Assembly: GCA_944377385.1 (NCBI GenBank)
Contig: CALWET010000024.1
Span: forward strand, 1-37,662
Origin: an uncultured Lachnospiraceae bacterium
GTDB taxonomy: Bacteria > Bacillota > Clostridia > Lachnospirales > Lachnospiraceae
DNA length: 37,662 nucleotides
Reading direction: 5' to 3'
Shown one piece after another: positions 24,584 through 33,087 of this stretch. Position 1 is the stretch's first letter. Each line of letters opens with the position of its first letter. The position numbers were made by a program, and so were the translations under genes. The notes below the pieces were generated by a model. It ran no database searches. It was not told the DNA's origin and saw only the letters and a program-made list of their open reading frames with translations.

Positions 24584-25600
24584 ATGATACTTGTTCTTAG
24601 GGAAAATGCGAGTCAGGCCCAGATAGATAATCTTATAATCTGGCTGAAAAGTATGGGAGTGGATACTCATCTTAGTGTAGGCAGATATCAGACCATACTT
24701 GGACTGGTGGGAGATACCTCCATACTGGATGAGGATATGCTTTCAAGCCTTGATTTTGTAGAGTCGGTAAAGCGTATCAGAGAGCCCTTTAAGAATGCCA
24801 ACAGAAAATTCCACCCGGATGACACGGTCATAGAGGTAGGAGGAAGGAAGCTTGGTGGAGGACATTTCCAGATCATAGCAGGGCCCTGCTCAGTGGAATC
24901 TGAGGAACAGATCACATATATAGCCAAGGAGGTCAAAAAGGCCGGAGCAGGCATGCTCAGAGGCGGTGCCTTCAAGCCCAGGACCTCTCCCTATGCCTTT
25001 CAGGGCCTGAGGGACGAGGGCATAAGGCTGCTTATGGAGGCCAAGGCAGAGACTGGGCTTCCCATAGTTACCGAGATCATGGATGCCAATCACATCCCCG
25101 TCTTTGATGAAAATGTGGATGTCATTCAGGTAGGGGCCAGGAACATGCAGAATTTCGAGCTTTTAAAGGAGCTTGGAAAGCTGCGCAAGCCCATACTTCT
25201 GAAGAGGGGACTGGCAAATACGATACAGGAGCTCCTTATGAGCGCCGAATATATCATGGCAGGAGGCAATGAGCAGGTCATACTTTGTGAGAGAGGCATA
25301 AGGACCTTTGAGACCTATACGAGGAATACCCTGGATCTCTCGGCCATACCCGTGATAAAGGAGCTTTCACATCTGCCTGTCATAGTTGATCCCAGCCATG
25401 CCACAGGTCTTTCGAGGATGGTCAGACCCATGTCCCTTGCGGCTGCGGCTGCAGGTGCTGACGGACTGATCATAGAGGTCCACAATGATCCTCAGCATGC
25501 CCTTTGCGACGGGCCTCAGTCCCTTACCCCTGATGCCTTTTCAAAGCTGGTGCCGGATATCAGCGCCATACTTGGCATAGTAGGCAAGGAGCTGGGATAA
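24584..25600 (+). CDS. aroF: 3-deoxy-7-phosphoheptulonate (DAHP) synthase, type I-beta
   Basis: Condenses phosphoenolpyruvate and erythrose-4-phosphate, the entry step of the shikimate pathway. The 338-aa protein has an N-terminal ferredoxin-like domain (about residues 1-70, MILVLRENASQAQID onward) as in Thermotoga maritima DAHP synthase, where it mediates Tyr/Phe feedback. The barrel follows, with AGPCSVES, GGAFKPRTSPYAFQG, QVGARNMQNFELLKE and DPSHATG. A good AAGGAG precedes ATG. It is the first structural gene after the attenuator, so attenuation would control flux at the committed step. tyrA follows after 4 bases. Confidence 0.97.
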   Translation: MILVLRENASQAQIDNLIIWLKSMGVDTHLSVGRYQTILGLVGDTSILDEDMLSSLDFVESVKRIREPFKNANRKFHPDDTVIEVGGRKLGGGHFQIIAGPCSVESEEQITYIAKEVKKAGAGMLRGGAFKPRTSPYAFQGLRDEGIRLLMEAKAETGLPIVTEIMDANHIPVFDENVDVIQVGARNMQNFELLKELGKLRKPILLKRGLANTIQELLMSAEYIMAGGNEQVILCERGIRTFETYTRNTLDLSAIPVIKELSHLPVIVDPSHATGLSRMVRPMSLAAAAAGADGLIIEVHNDPQHALCDGPQSLTPDAFSKLVPDISAILGIVGKELG

Positions 25601-25604
25601 GGAT

Positions 25605-26498
25605 ATGGAGAGGATATACGATACGATAGGGATCATAGGCCTTGGACTTATCGGAGGCTCCATGGCCAGGACCATAAAAAAGCATACCTCCTCCCGGGTG
25701 CTTGGATATGACATGAATCAGGAAGTGATGTCCGAGGCTCTTTCAGAGGAGGTCATAGACGGAGAGCTGACAAAGGAAAATGCAGCAGACTGCGAACTCA
25801 TACTGATAGGACTCTATCCCAGAGCAGCCGTGGAGGCAGTAGAGAGCCTGAGCCCTTGCCTTGGAGAAAAAAATCTCATCATAGATCTTTGCGGAGTAAA
25901 GACGGCGGTCATAAAGCCTCTGATGCCTGTGATAGAGGGCACAAGCTTCAGCTTTATAGGCGGCCATCCCATGGCAGGAACGGAAAGGACCGGCTTTGGC
26001 AATTCCAGGGCTGACATGTTCGATGGGGCTTCCATGATACTGGTGCCCGTAAAGGCATCGGAGGAGTGCATACTGAGGGCAGAAAGCTTTTTTATGGAAC
26101 TGGGATTTGGATGTACGGTAAGGACGAGCATGGAAAAGCATGACCGCATCATAGCCTTTACCTCCCAGCTGGCCCATGTGGTATCCAATGCCTATGTAAA
26201 AAGTCCTACTGCCAAGCTGCACGAGGGCTATTCTGCAGGCAGCTATCTGGATCTGACCAGGGTCGCCTGGCTGAACGAGGTCATGTGGGCAGAGCTTTTC
26301 ATGGATAACAGGGAAGCCCTGGCGGATGAGGTGGACAGGCTGGTGGAGGACCTGAAGACATATTCGAGGCTGATCAGAGAGGGCAGACAGCAGGAGCTTG
26401 AGGATGAGCTCAGGGAAGGCCGTATCAGGAAGGAACTGATAGACCGCAGGGAGGAAGCTGGAAAAGAGCTCAGGAAAAGCTGCAAAAAGGAGGCCTGA
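25605..26498 (+). CDS. tyrA: Prephenate dehydrogenase
   Basis: NAD-dependent oxidative decarboxylation of prephenate to 4-hydroxyphenylpyruvate, the Tyr branch. The 297-aa protein has GIIGLGLIGGSMARTI (Rossmann motif), the GVKT segment and GGHPMAGTERTGFGNS, then SQLAHVVSNAY in the helical dimerisation domain. It lacks the C-terminal ACT domain of longer homologues such as B. subtilis TyrA (about 370 aa), so Tyr feedback may instead act through DAHP synthase and the attenuator (inference). It could also use arogenate; the sequence does not decide. It abuts aroB with no gap. Confidence 0.95.
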   Translation: MERIYDTIGIIGLGLIGGSMARTIKKHTSSRVLGYDMNQEVMSEALSEEVIDGELTKENAADCELILIGLYPRAAVEAVESLSPCLGEKNLIIDLCGVKTAVIKPLMPVIEGTSFSFIGGHPMAGTERTGFGNSRADMFDGASMILVPVKASEECILRAESFFMELGFGCTVRTSMEKHDRIIAFTSQLAHVVSNAYVKSPTAKLHEGYSAGSYLDLTRVAWLNEVMWAELFMDNREALADEVDRLVEDLKTYSRLIREGRQQELEDELREGRIRKELIDRREEAGKELRKSCKKEA

Positions 26499-27563
26499 AT
26501 GGAGCGAATAAGCGTTGGAGCATCAAAGAAATATGAGGTAGTGATAGGCAGAGGGCTTCTGGACCGCTGCGGAGAGCTGGTCAGTGAGGTAAAGCCTGCC
26601 TGCCGTACAGCTCTGATCACCGATGACATAGTGGATGGATTGTATGCGGACAGGACAGAGCAGAGCCTGAGAGAGGCGGGATTTTCAGTATCAAAGTACG
26701 TTTTCCCCCATGGAGAGCAGAGCAAGGATCTTAAAAATTATGAACGCATACTCGAGTTTTTGCTAAAAGAGGGACTCAGCAGAGGAGATCTGATCGTGGC
26801 CCTCGGAGGCGGAGTCTGCGGAGACATGGCGGGCTTTGCGGCAGCCACCTATCTGAGAGGCATGGACTATGTGCAGATACCCACTACATTTCTTGCAGCC
26901 GTGGATTCTTCTGTTGGGGGAAAGACGGCAGTGGATCTGGGAGAGGGAAAGAACCTGGTGGGAGCCTTCCATCAGCCGATACAGGTCATATGCGATGCGG
27001 ATACGCTGTCTACCCTGCCAAGGGATATATTTGCTGACGGCTCAGCGGAATCGATAAAATACGGAGTCCTTGGGGACAGGGACATTATAGAGATCTTTTC
27101 CAAGGGCAAGGTGCAGGATGAGCTTTCCCATATCATAGCCAGAGCTGTAAAAACCAAATCTGATTATGTTGAGAGAGACGAGTTTGATAACGGGATGCGT
27201 ATGTTCCTTAATCTCGGACATACGGCAGGACATGCCATAGAAAAGCTGAGCGGACTCAGCATTACCCATGGACATGCAGTGGCCATAGGTATGGTCATAG
27301 TGACTGATGCTGCAGAAAAGCTTGGGATATGCGAGCCGGGCTCGGCAGCAGAGCTCAGGCAGATACTTACAAGGAATGGATTGCCCATAAGCACTTCATT
27401 TACGGGAGAGGAGATAGGCAGGGCAGCCCAGTCGGATAAAAAGAGAAGGGGAGACAGCCTGAAGCTGGTGCTGCCAAGGCGCATAGGTGAATGTATGCTT
27501 TATGATGCACAGGCAGACAGGCTTGGAGAGATATTCAGCCTTTCGGAGGCTGTAAAGAGGTGA
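26499..27563 (+). CDS. aroB: 3-dehydroquinate synthase
   Basis: Cyclises DAHP to 3-dehydroquinate, using NAD and a divalent metal. The 354-aa protein shows the NAD motif ALGGGVCGDMAGFAAATY, IPTTFLAAVDSSVGGKTAVD, and the metal-ligand segments NLGHTAGHAIE and THGHAVAIGM. The ATG immediately follows the tyrA stop, with AGGAGG 5 bases before it inside tyrA. Length is normal. aroA starts 4 bases after the stop. Confidence 0.97.
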   Translation: MERISVGASKKYEVVIGRGLLDRCGELVSEVKPACRTALITDDIVDGLYADRTEQSLREAGFSVSKYVFPHGEQSKDLKNYERILEFLLKEGLSRGDLIVALGGGVCGDMAGFAAATYLRGMDYVQIPTTFLAAVDSSVGGKTAVDLGEGKNLVGAFHQPIQVICDADTLSTLPRDIFADGSAESIKYGVLGDRDIIEIFSKGKVQDELSHIIARAVKTKSDYVERDEFDNGMRMFLNLGHTAGHAIEKLSGLSITHGHAVAIGMVIVTDAAEKLGICEPGSAAELRQILTRNGLPISTSFTGEEIGRAAQSDKKRRGDSLKLVLPRRIGECMLYDAQADRLGEIFSLSEAVKR

Positions 27564-27567
27564 GGCT

Positions 27568-28977
27568 TTGGACGTAAGGATATATGCATCAAGACCATAT
27601 GGCAGGCTTACGGCCATGGCATCGAAATCAGATGTGCACAGGGCACTTATATGTGCAGCCTTTTCTGACAGGGAGACCTTTGTCAGGTCCAATGCAGTCT
27701 CAAAGGACATGGAGGCTACTGCAGGCTGTCTGAGGGCCGCCGGTGCCAGGATCAACTATGATGAGGACAGGGGCGGCTTCAGCGTGATACCTGTAACAGG
27801 GTCTGCAAACTGTGATGCAAAAATGGCCTTGGGCCATGGCTCCTTTATGGAGGAAGGGAAACTGGAACAGACCTCCATCATAGAGGCAGACTGCGGAGAG
27901 AGTGGCTCGACCCTGAGATTTCTGATACCTGTTTTTTCTGCCGCAGGCATAGCTGCCAGATATGTGGGCAGGGGCAGGCTTCCTGAAAGGCCCTTGTCAG
28001 CCATACTTGATGAGCTTAAAGATCACGGCATGGCCATAAGGGGAGACAAGCTGCCCCTGGAGATCAGGGGACAGCTGAAAGCCGGTAGCTATCGCCTGCC
28101 GGGAAATGAAAGCTCTCAGTTCATATCAGGCATGCTGATGGCCCTTCCGCTGATGGCAGAGCCCAGGGATTCCGCAGTCGAAGGCAATGGCCAAAGGCCC
28201 GTGGATGCCGCAGTTGATGGCAATACCCAAGGGCACGAGGATGCCGGGGCCGGAGGAACTGCTTCCAGGCTCTTTCTGACCACAAAGCTTAGCTCCTCTG
28301 CCTATGTGGACATGACCATAGACACCATGAGGCGCTTTGGCGTGAACATAGGCTTTAGTGAGACAGAAACAGGTTTCTTCAGCTATGAAGGGCAGGGCAC
28401 CGGCTATGTCAGTCCTGGCGTATACGAGGCAGACGGCGACTGGTCCAATGCGGCATTTTTCCTGGCAGCTGACAGGCTCATGGGCGGAGGCCATATAAAA
28501 ATAGATGGGCTCAGAAGGGATTCCGTACAGGGAGACAGGCAGATAGAAGCCTTGCTTGAGGGCATATGCTCGGGAAGCGGAAGGCTCATGGATGCTTCCG
28601 AGATACCGGATCTGGTTCCGATAGCGGCAGTGGCCATGGCCCTTTCAAGGGGAAGCTATGAGATCATAAATGCCGGAAGGCTCAGGATAAAGGAATCTGA
28701 CAGATTGAGCGCTGCATGTCAGGATCTCAGCAGGCTGGGTGCCACAGTGGCCGAGGAGCCGGAGGGACTCAGGATAGTTGGCAGCGGAGGAGTGCTGAGG
28801 GGAGGCGTGGAGCTCAGCTCCTTCAATGATCATCGTATTGCCATGGCCATGTCAGTGGCGGCTCTTTTCTGTGAAGAGCCTGTGATCATAAAGGGAGCCG
28901 AGTGTGTGGACAAGTCCTTTCCAGGATTTTTTAAAGAGCTTCAAAGACTGCATGCAAGGCTTGAGATAATGCATTGA
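27568..28977 (+). CDS. aroA: 3-phosphoshikimate 1-carboxyvinyltransferase (EPSP synthase)
   Basis: Transfers enolpyruvyl from PEP to shikimate-3-phosphate. The start is TTG at 27568 with AGAGG 7 bases upstream, giving MDVRIYASRPYGRL. Motifs: SKSDVHRALICAA, DCGESGSTLRFLIPV, NESSQFISGMLMALP, DGDWSNAAFFLA, RIKESDRL and SFNDHRIAMAMS. At 469 aa it is about 40 residues longer than usual. The excess is largely an insertion after SSQFISGMLMALPLMAEPR: two 12-residue units and the start of a third (residues about 201-228), placed before the conserved SSAYVDMTIDTM strand. The active-site motifs are intact, so the enzyme is probably functional. aroC follows after 69 bases. Confidence 0.96.
   Translation: MDVRIYASRPYGRLTAMASKSDVHRALICAAFSDRETFVRSNAVSKDMEATAGCLRAAGARINYDEDRGGFSVIPVTGSANCDAKMALGHGSFMEEGKLEQTSIIEADCGESGSTLRFLIPVFSAAGIAARYVGRGRLPERPLSAILDELKDHGMAIRGDKLPLEIRGQLKAGSYRLPGNESSQFISGMLMALPLMAEPRDSAVEGNGQRPVDAAVDGNTQGHEDAGAGGTASRLFLTTKLSSSAYVDMTIDTMRRFGVNIGFSETETGFFSYEGQGTGYVSPGVYEADGDWSNAAFFLAADRLMGGGHIKIDGLRRDSVQGDRQIEALLEGICSGSGRLMDASEIPDLVPIAAVAMALSRGSYEIINAGRLRIKESDRLSAACQDLSRLGATVAEEPEGLRIVGSGGVLRGGVELSSFNDHRIAMAMSVAALFCEEPVIIKGAECVDKSFPGFFKELQRLHARLEIMH
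28168..28251 (+). repeat. 36-base tandem repeat within aroA
   Basis: Unit 1 (28168-28203) and unit 2 (28204-28239) are similar 36-base units. They share GCCGCAGT-like, GATGGCAAT-like and CCAAGG-like blocks, and a third partial copy starts at 28240 with GATGCCG. They encode D-S-A-V-E-G-N-G-Q-R-P-V and D-A-A-V-D-G-N-T-Q-G-H-E, so the reading frame is kept. Confidence 0.8.
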
Positions 28978-29046
28978 GACGTGATGTTACGGATAAGCAT
29001 AATATACTGATATATATCTATACAGATCAGGATAAGGAGAGAAAGG

Positions 29047-30144
29047 ATGGCTTCAATATTTGGAGACAGGATAGTCGTATCGGTTTTCGGCCAATCCCAT
29101 TCGTCAGGCATAGGAGTAGTCATGGATGGGGTGCCCGCCGGGGAAGCACTCAGCATGAAGGAGCTAAGGAGCTTTATGCAAAGGAGAGCGCCGGGAAGAG
29201 CCAGCTATTCCACTAAGAGAAAGGAAGCTGACGAGCCGGAGATACTGTCAGGCCTGCTTGAGGATGACAGTGATGCTGACAGGTTCATAAGCTGCGGTGC
29301 TCCAATATGCGCCGTGATCAGAAACACCGATACCAGGTCAGCAGATTATGAGGAACAAAAGAGAGTGCCAAGGCCTGGCCATGCTGACCTTACTGCCGAG
29401 ATAAAATACAGGGGCTTTCAGGATGTCAGGGGAGGAGGCCATTTCTCCGGAAGGCTGACAGCACCTCTTTGCTTTGCCGGAGGCTTTGCTAAGCAGATAC
29501 TCGAGAGGCAGGGCATATACATAGGGGCACATATAGCTGCCATAGGAGGGATAAAGGACAGCTGCTATGATCCGCTAAGGCTTTCCAGGGAGCAGCTCAT
29601 GTATGCATCAAAGCAGAGCTTTCCCGTAAATGATGAATCCGCAGGAGAGGACATGAGGGCGCTCATAGAGGAGGCCCGTATGGACTGCGATTCTGTTGGA
29701 GGCATCATAGAATGCGCAGTGCTGGGCGTGCCTGCAGGCCTTGGGGATCCCATGTTCGACGGTGTTGAAAACAGGCTTTCGAGGGCTTTGTTTGGCATAC
29801 CTGCGGTAAAGGGACTGGAGTTCGGTGAGGGTTTTTCAGCTGCCTCCATGCGAGGAAGCCAGCACAACGATGCATACAGGATGAGGGAGGATGGAAGCAT
29901 AGGCTTTCTGTCAAATCATGCCGGAGGCATACTGGGAGGCATCAGTACGGGCCTGCCCATAGTTTTCCGCATAGCCATAAAGCCCACGGCTTCGATAGCA
30001 AAGCCGCAGGATTCCGTGGACATAAAGGATCGCAGGGACAGGGAGCTGATCATAAAAGGAAGGCATGATCCCTGCATAGTGCCTAGAGCGGTGCCCGTCG
30101 TCGAGGCAGTGACAGCACTTTGTATATACGATATGATGCTTTGA
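29047..30144 (+). CDS. aroC: Chorismate synthase
   Basis: FMN-dependent elimination of phosphate from EPSP to give chorismate, the last common step. The 365-aa protein starts MASIFGDRIVVSVFGQSHSSG. It contains RPGHADLTAEIKY, RGGGHFSGRLTAPLCFAGG, and GFLSNHAGGILGGISTGLPIVF, and it ends normally. GGAG lies 8 bases before ATG. The 69-base gap before it is AT-rich and could hide a weak internal promoter, but no well-spaced -35/-10 pair is seen. pheA follows after 18 bases. Confidence 0.97.
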   Translation: MASIFGDRIVVSVFGQSHSSGIGVVMDGVPAGEALSMKELRSFMQRRAPGRASYSTKRKEADEPEILSGLLEDDSDADRFISCGAPICAVIRNTDTRSADYEEQKRVPRPGHADLTAEIKYRGFQDVRGGGHFSGRLTAPLCFAGGFAKQILERQGIYIGAHIAAIGGIKDSCYDPLRLSREQLMYASKQSFPVNDESAGEDMRALIEEARMDCDSVGGIIECAVLGVPAGLGDPMFDGVENRLSRALFGIPAVKGLEFGEGFSAASMRGSQHNDAYRMREDGSIGFLSNHAGGILGGISTGLPIVFRIAIKPTASIAKPQDSVDIKDRRDRELIIKGRHDPCIVPRAVPVVEAVTALCIYDMML

Positions 30145-30162
30145 TAAGGAGGATTGACAGAA

Positions 30163-31305
30163 ATGGATCTCAAGGATGCAAGGAGCAGGATAGACAAGAT
30201 AGATGATGAGCTGACACGGCTCTTTATGGAGCGAATGGAGATGTCCAGGGAGATAGCGGCCTATAAGTCAGAGCACAGGCTGCCGGTATATGACAGGGAG
30301 AGGGAAAGGGCAGTACTGAACCGTATAGAGGATATGGTGGGCCCGGAGCTGGAATCCTATGCAAATGTGCTCTATACCACGCTCTTTGATGTCAGCCGTT
30401 CCTATCAGCACAGGGATATGGCCACAAGCTCGGCACTTTCCGATGAGATAGGCAGGGCACTGTCACAGACAGCTGAACTGTTCCCGAGCCGGGCCGTTGT
30501 CGCCTGCCAGGGAGTAGAGGGCTCCTATTCCCAGCTGGCCTGTGACCGTATATTCAATATGCCCAGCATCATGTATTTTGATAATTTCAGGAGCGTATTC
30601 CAGGCCGTGGAGAGCGGACTGTGCAGATATGGCGTCCTGCCAATAGAAAACAGTACGGCGGGATCAGTGAATGAGGTCTATGACCTTATGAAGAAGCATA
30701 AATTCTATATAGTCAGGGGAGCAAAGCTGCGCATAGAGCAGAGCCTTCTTGGAAGGAAGGGTTCAAAGCTTCAGGATATAAAGGAGATATATTCAAAGGA
30801 CATAGCTCTGGAGCAGTGCAGTGAGTTCCTTGATAGCATAAAGGGAGCAAAGGCAAAGGTATGTGAAAACACGGCTGCAGCTGCACGTATGGTATCGGAA
30901 TCTGACAGGCTGGATGTGGCTGCCGTAGCCTCCAGGAACTGCGCTGAGCTCTATGATCTTGAGGTGCTGGCCGATGGCATACAGAACAATCAGAATAACT
31001 ACACCCGCTTTATATGCATATCAAAAAATCTGGAGATATATCCCGGGGCCGATAAGACCAGCCTTATGTTTTCCATAGCCCACAAGCCCGGATCCCTCTA
31101 TCATGTCGTATCCAGGTTTTCGGCTCTGGGCCTCAATCTGACAAAGCTTGAGAGCCGTCCCATGCCGGATACGGATTTCCAGTTCATGTTTTATTTTGAC
31201 CTGGAGGCAAATATCCACGATCCCAAGGTACAGAGGCTTTTATGCGAGTTTGATGATGAATTTGAAAAGTTCACCTATCTTGGCAGCTATTCCGAAATAA
31301 ATTAA
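30163..31305 (+). CDS. pheA: Bifunctional chorismate mutase/prephenate dehydratase (P-protein)
   Basis: Converts chorismate to prephenate and then phenylpyruvate. The start at ATG 30163 is preferred because AAGGAGG (30146-30152) is 10 bases away, while the in-frame TTG at 30154 is only one base from it. The 380-aa order is an AroQ-type chorismate mutase (residues 1-90, MDLKDARSRIDKIDDEL onward) and a prephenate dehydratase (CQGVEGSYSQLA, GVLPIENSTAGSVNEV, NYTRFICIS with the catalytic TRF). An ACT domain (HKPGSLYHVVSRFSALGLNLT) ends with the Phe-binding ESRP motif. The mutase also feeds tyrA, which has none of its own. Phe feedback is expected from ESRP. Confidence 0.96.
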   Translation: MDLKDARSRIDKIDDELTRLFMERMEMSREIAAYKSEHRLPVYDRERERAVLNRIEDMVGPELESYANVLYTTLFDVSRSYQHRDMATSSALSDEIGRALSQTAELFPSRAVVACQGVEGSYSQLACDRIFNMPSIMYFDNFRSVFQAVESGLCRYGVLPIENSTAGSVNEVYDLMKKHKFYIVRGAKLRIEQSLLGRKGSKLQDIKEIYSKDIALEQCSEFLDSIKGAKAKVCENTAAAARMVSESDRLDVAAVASRNCAELYDLEVLADGIQNNQNNYTRFICISKNLEIYPGADKTSLMFSIAHKPGSLYHVVSRFSALGLNLTKLESRPMPDTDFQFMFYFDLEANIHDPKVQRLLCEFDDEFEKFTYLGSYSEIN

Positions 31306-31320
31306 GGAGCAGCAGGATCT

Positions 31321-32565
31321 ATGAGTACAGCGTACGGACTGCTGGGAAGGAAGCTTCCCTACAGCTTTTCTCCAAGGATACACGGCATGCTTGGAAACGA
31401 GAGCTATGGGCTCATCGAGCTTTCAGAGGATGAGCTTGATGTCTTTATGAAAAAAAAGGAATTCATGGGCATCAATGTGACCATACCCTATAAGCAGGCG
31501 GTGATCCCATATCTGGATGAGCTTTCGGAGAGGGCTGCATACATAGGAGCCGTAAACACCGTGGTAAAAAGGCCAGACGGAAGCCTTTTCGGCGATAATA
31601 CAGATTACCTGGGCATGAGATATATGGCTTCCTCGGCCGGGATAAGCATAAAGGGAGCCAGGGTGCTGATCCTGGGAAGCGGAGGCACCTCCCTGACTGC
31701 CCGCAAGCTCTGTGAGGATGAGGGGGCGAAAAGCGTGGATATCATATCCAGGAAGGGTCCCCTTGATTACAAAGAGGCCCTCAAAAAAAAGGATACGGAG
31801 CTGATCGTAAACACCACGCCTTTGGGCACCTATCCTGAAAATGAGGGCTGTCCGATAGATATAAATGCATTTCCTAAGCTTACGTCCGTGATGGATGTGA
31901 TATATAACCCGAGACGCACAAGGCTCATCATGGAGGCGCAAAGGCTCGGGCTTAAAAATGCCTCCGGGCTTCGCATGCTCATAGCTCAGGCCAAATATGC
32001 CCACGAGGAATTTTTTGATACGAGCCTTCCTGACAGTGTCATAGAGGATATCTACAAGGAGCTCAAAAATGAGCTCATGAACATAAGCCTCATAGGCATG
32101 CCCGGAAGCGGCAAGACCACGGTGGCAAAGGAGCTTTCAAGGCTGACAGGAAAGAGCTTTTATGATATGGACGAGCGTGTGGAGCAGAAGGCCGGCATGA
32201 GCATACCGGAGATCTTTGCCCGTTATGGAGAAAAATATTTCAGAGATCTGGAGCATGAGGCCTGCTGTGAGCTTTCAAGGCTTACCGGGGCGGTCATAGC
32301 AACCGGAGGCGGTGTGGTGCTCAGGGACGACAACATGATCGAGCTCAGGCAGAACGGCCCTGTGGTGTTCGTTGAAAGAGAGCTTGAAAGGCTGGCCATG
32401 GGAGGGCGTCCTCTTTCAAAGGATAGGGAGGCCCTTAAACGGATATATGCTGAGAGGATAGATAAATATCACTCCTATGCAGACCTTGAGATCAGAAATG
32501 ACGACAGCCCGACGGAGGCTGCTGAAAGCATAAAGGAGGCTTTATATGAAGCTGCTGATTATTAA
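31321..32565 (+). CDS. aroE/aroK: Fused shikimate dehydrogenase-shikimate kinase
   Basis: One 414-aa frame carries two consecutive pathway enzymes. Residues 1-250 are AroE-like: YSFSPRIHGML (shikimate hydroxyl binding), INVTIPYK with catalytic Lys58, GAVNT and GDNTDYLG with Asp95, and the nucleotide loop LGSGGTS. Residues 253-414 are AroK-like: ISLIGMPGSGKTTVAKEL (Walker A, residues 259-267), YDMDERVE, FRDLEHEACCELS and ATGGGVVLRDDN. An internal Met253 marks the ancestral kinase start. A short linker (SVIEDIYKELKNEL) joins them. No stop or frameshift separates them. It overlaps aroQ by 20 bases. Confidence 0.95.
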   Translation: MSTAYGLLGRKLPYSFSPRIHGMLGNESYGLIELSEDELDVFMKKKEFMGINVTIPYKQAVIPYLDELSERAAYIGAVNTVVKRPDGSLFGDNTDYLGMRYMASSAGISIKGARVLILGSGGTSLTARKLCEDEGAKSVDIISRKGPLDYKEALKKKDTELIVNTTPLGTYPENEGCPIDINAFPKLTSVMDVIYNPRRTRLIMEAQRLGLKNASGLRMLIAQAKYAHEEFFDTSLPDSVIEDIYKELKNELMNISLIGMPGSGKTTVAKELSRLTGKSFYDMDERVEQKAGMSIPEIFARYGEKYFRDLEHEACCELSRLTGAVIATGGGVVLRDDNMIELRQNGPVVFVERELERLAMGGRPLSKDREALKRIYAERIDKYHSYADLEIRNDDSPTEAAESIKEALYEAADY

Positions 32566-32986
32566 CGGACCCAACATAAACATGCTGGGCATAAGGGAAA
32601 AGGGCATATACGGAGATCAGAGCTACGAGAAGCTGCTGAGCTATATCAAGGGAGTATGTGATGAAAATGGCATAGAAGCAGAGTTTTTCCAGTCCAATCA
32701 TGAGGGGGCCATAGTGGATCGCATACAGCAGGCCCTGGGAGAGGCAGATGGCATAGTCATAAATCCGGCAGCCTATACACATACCAGTGTGGCCATACTG
32801 GATGCCCTCAAGGCGGTCAGCATCCCCTGCTGTGAGGTGCATCTTTCAAATATCTATGAGAGAGAGGAGTTCCGGCATCACTCCTATGTATCCCTGGTGG
32901 CTGAAAAGACCTTTTATGGAGAGGGCTTTAAGGGCTATGAAAGAGCCGTGCTCTATCTCAAAGACAGACTTTTGGAGAAAAGCTGA
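32546..32986 (+). CDS. aroQ: 3-dehydroquinate dehydratase, type II
   Basis: Dehydrates 3-dehydroquinate to 3-dehydroshikimate. The 146-aa protein is a complete type II enzyme: NGPNINMLGIREKGIYGDQS with the catalytic Arg/Tyr region, NPAAYTHTSVAILDAL, and EVHLSNIYEREEFRHHSY. AGGAGG lies inside the end of aroEK, before the ATG. It is the last gene of the operon and supplies the one shikimate step otherwise missing. After the stop there is an AGCTCC/GGAGCT hairpin (32988-33009) but no T-run, so the transcript end is unclear. Confidence 0.97.
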   Translation: MKLLIINGPNINMLGIREKGIYGDQSYEKLLSYIKGVCDENGIEAEFFQSNHEGAIVDRIQQALGEADGIVINPAAYTHTSVAILDALKAVSIPCCEVHLSNIYEREEFRHHSYVSLVAEKTFYGEGFKGYERAVLYLKDRLLEKS

Positions 32987-33087
32987 CAGCTCCTTCATAA
33001 AATGGAGCTCTGATAAAGCTTATGAGTCTGTCATCTCTGAAAACAGCCGTTTCGGGATAATCAATGCTTGAAAAGGCATCAAAGCTC
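32958..33087 (-). pseudogene. Possible degraded coding fragment, unidentified
   Basis: In the frame shifted by two from the asparaginase remnant, the minus strand stays open with host-like codon usage: SFDAFSSIDYPETAVFRDD, then RLISFIRAPFYEGAVS, ending at TGA 32958-32960 inside the end of aroQ. It has no start codon or ribosome binding site. I do not recognise the protein. It may be the tail of a decayed gene joined to the asparaginase fragment, or chance. Confidence 0.3.

Noticed and set aside
28978..29046. Internal promoter before aroC
   Set aside because: AT-rich with TATA-like strings, but TTGAGA to TAATAT spacing is about 20 bases, too long to support.
32988..33009. Terminator after aroQ
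   Set aside because: AGCTCC/GGAGCT can pair, but no T-run follows on either strand, so it is not called as an intrinsic terminator.
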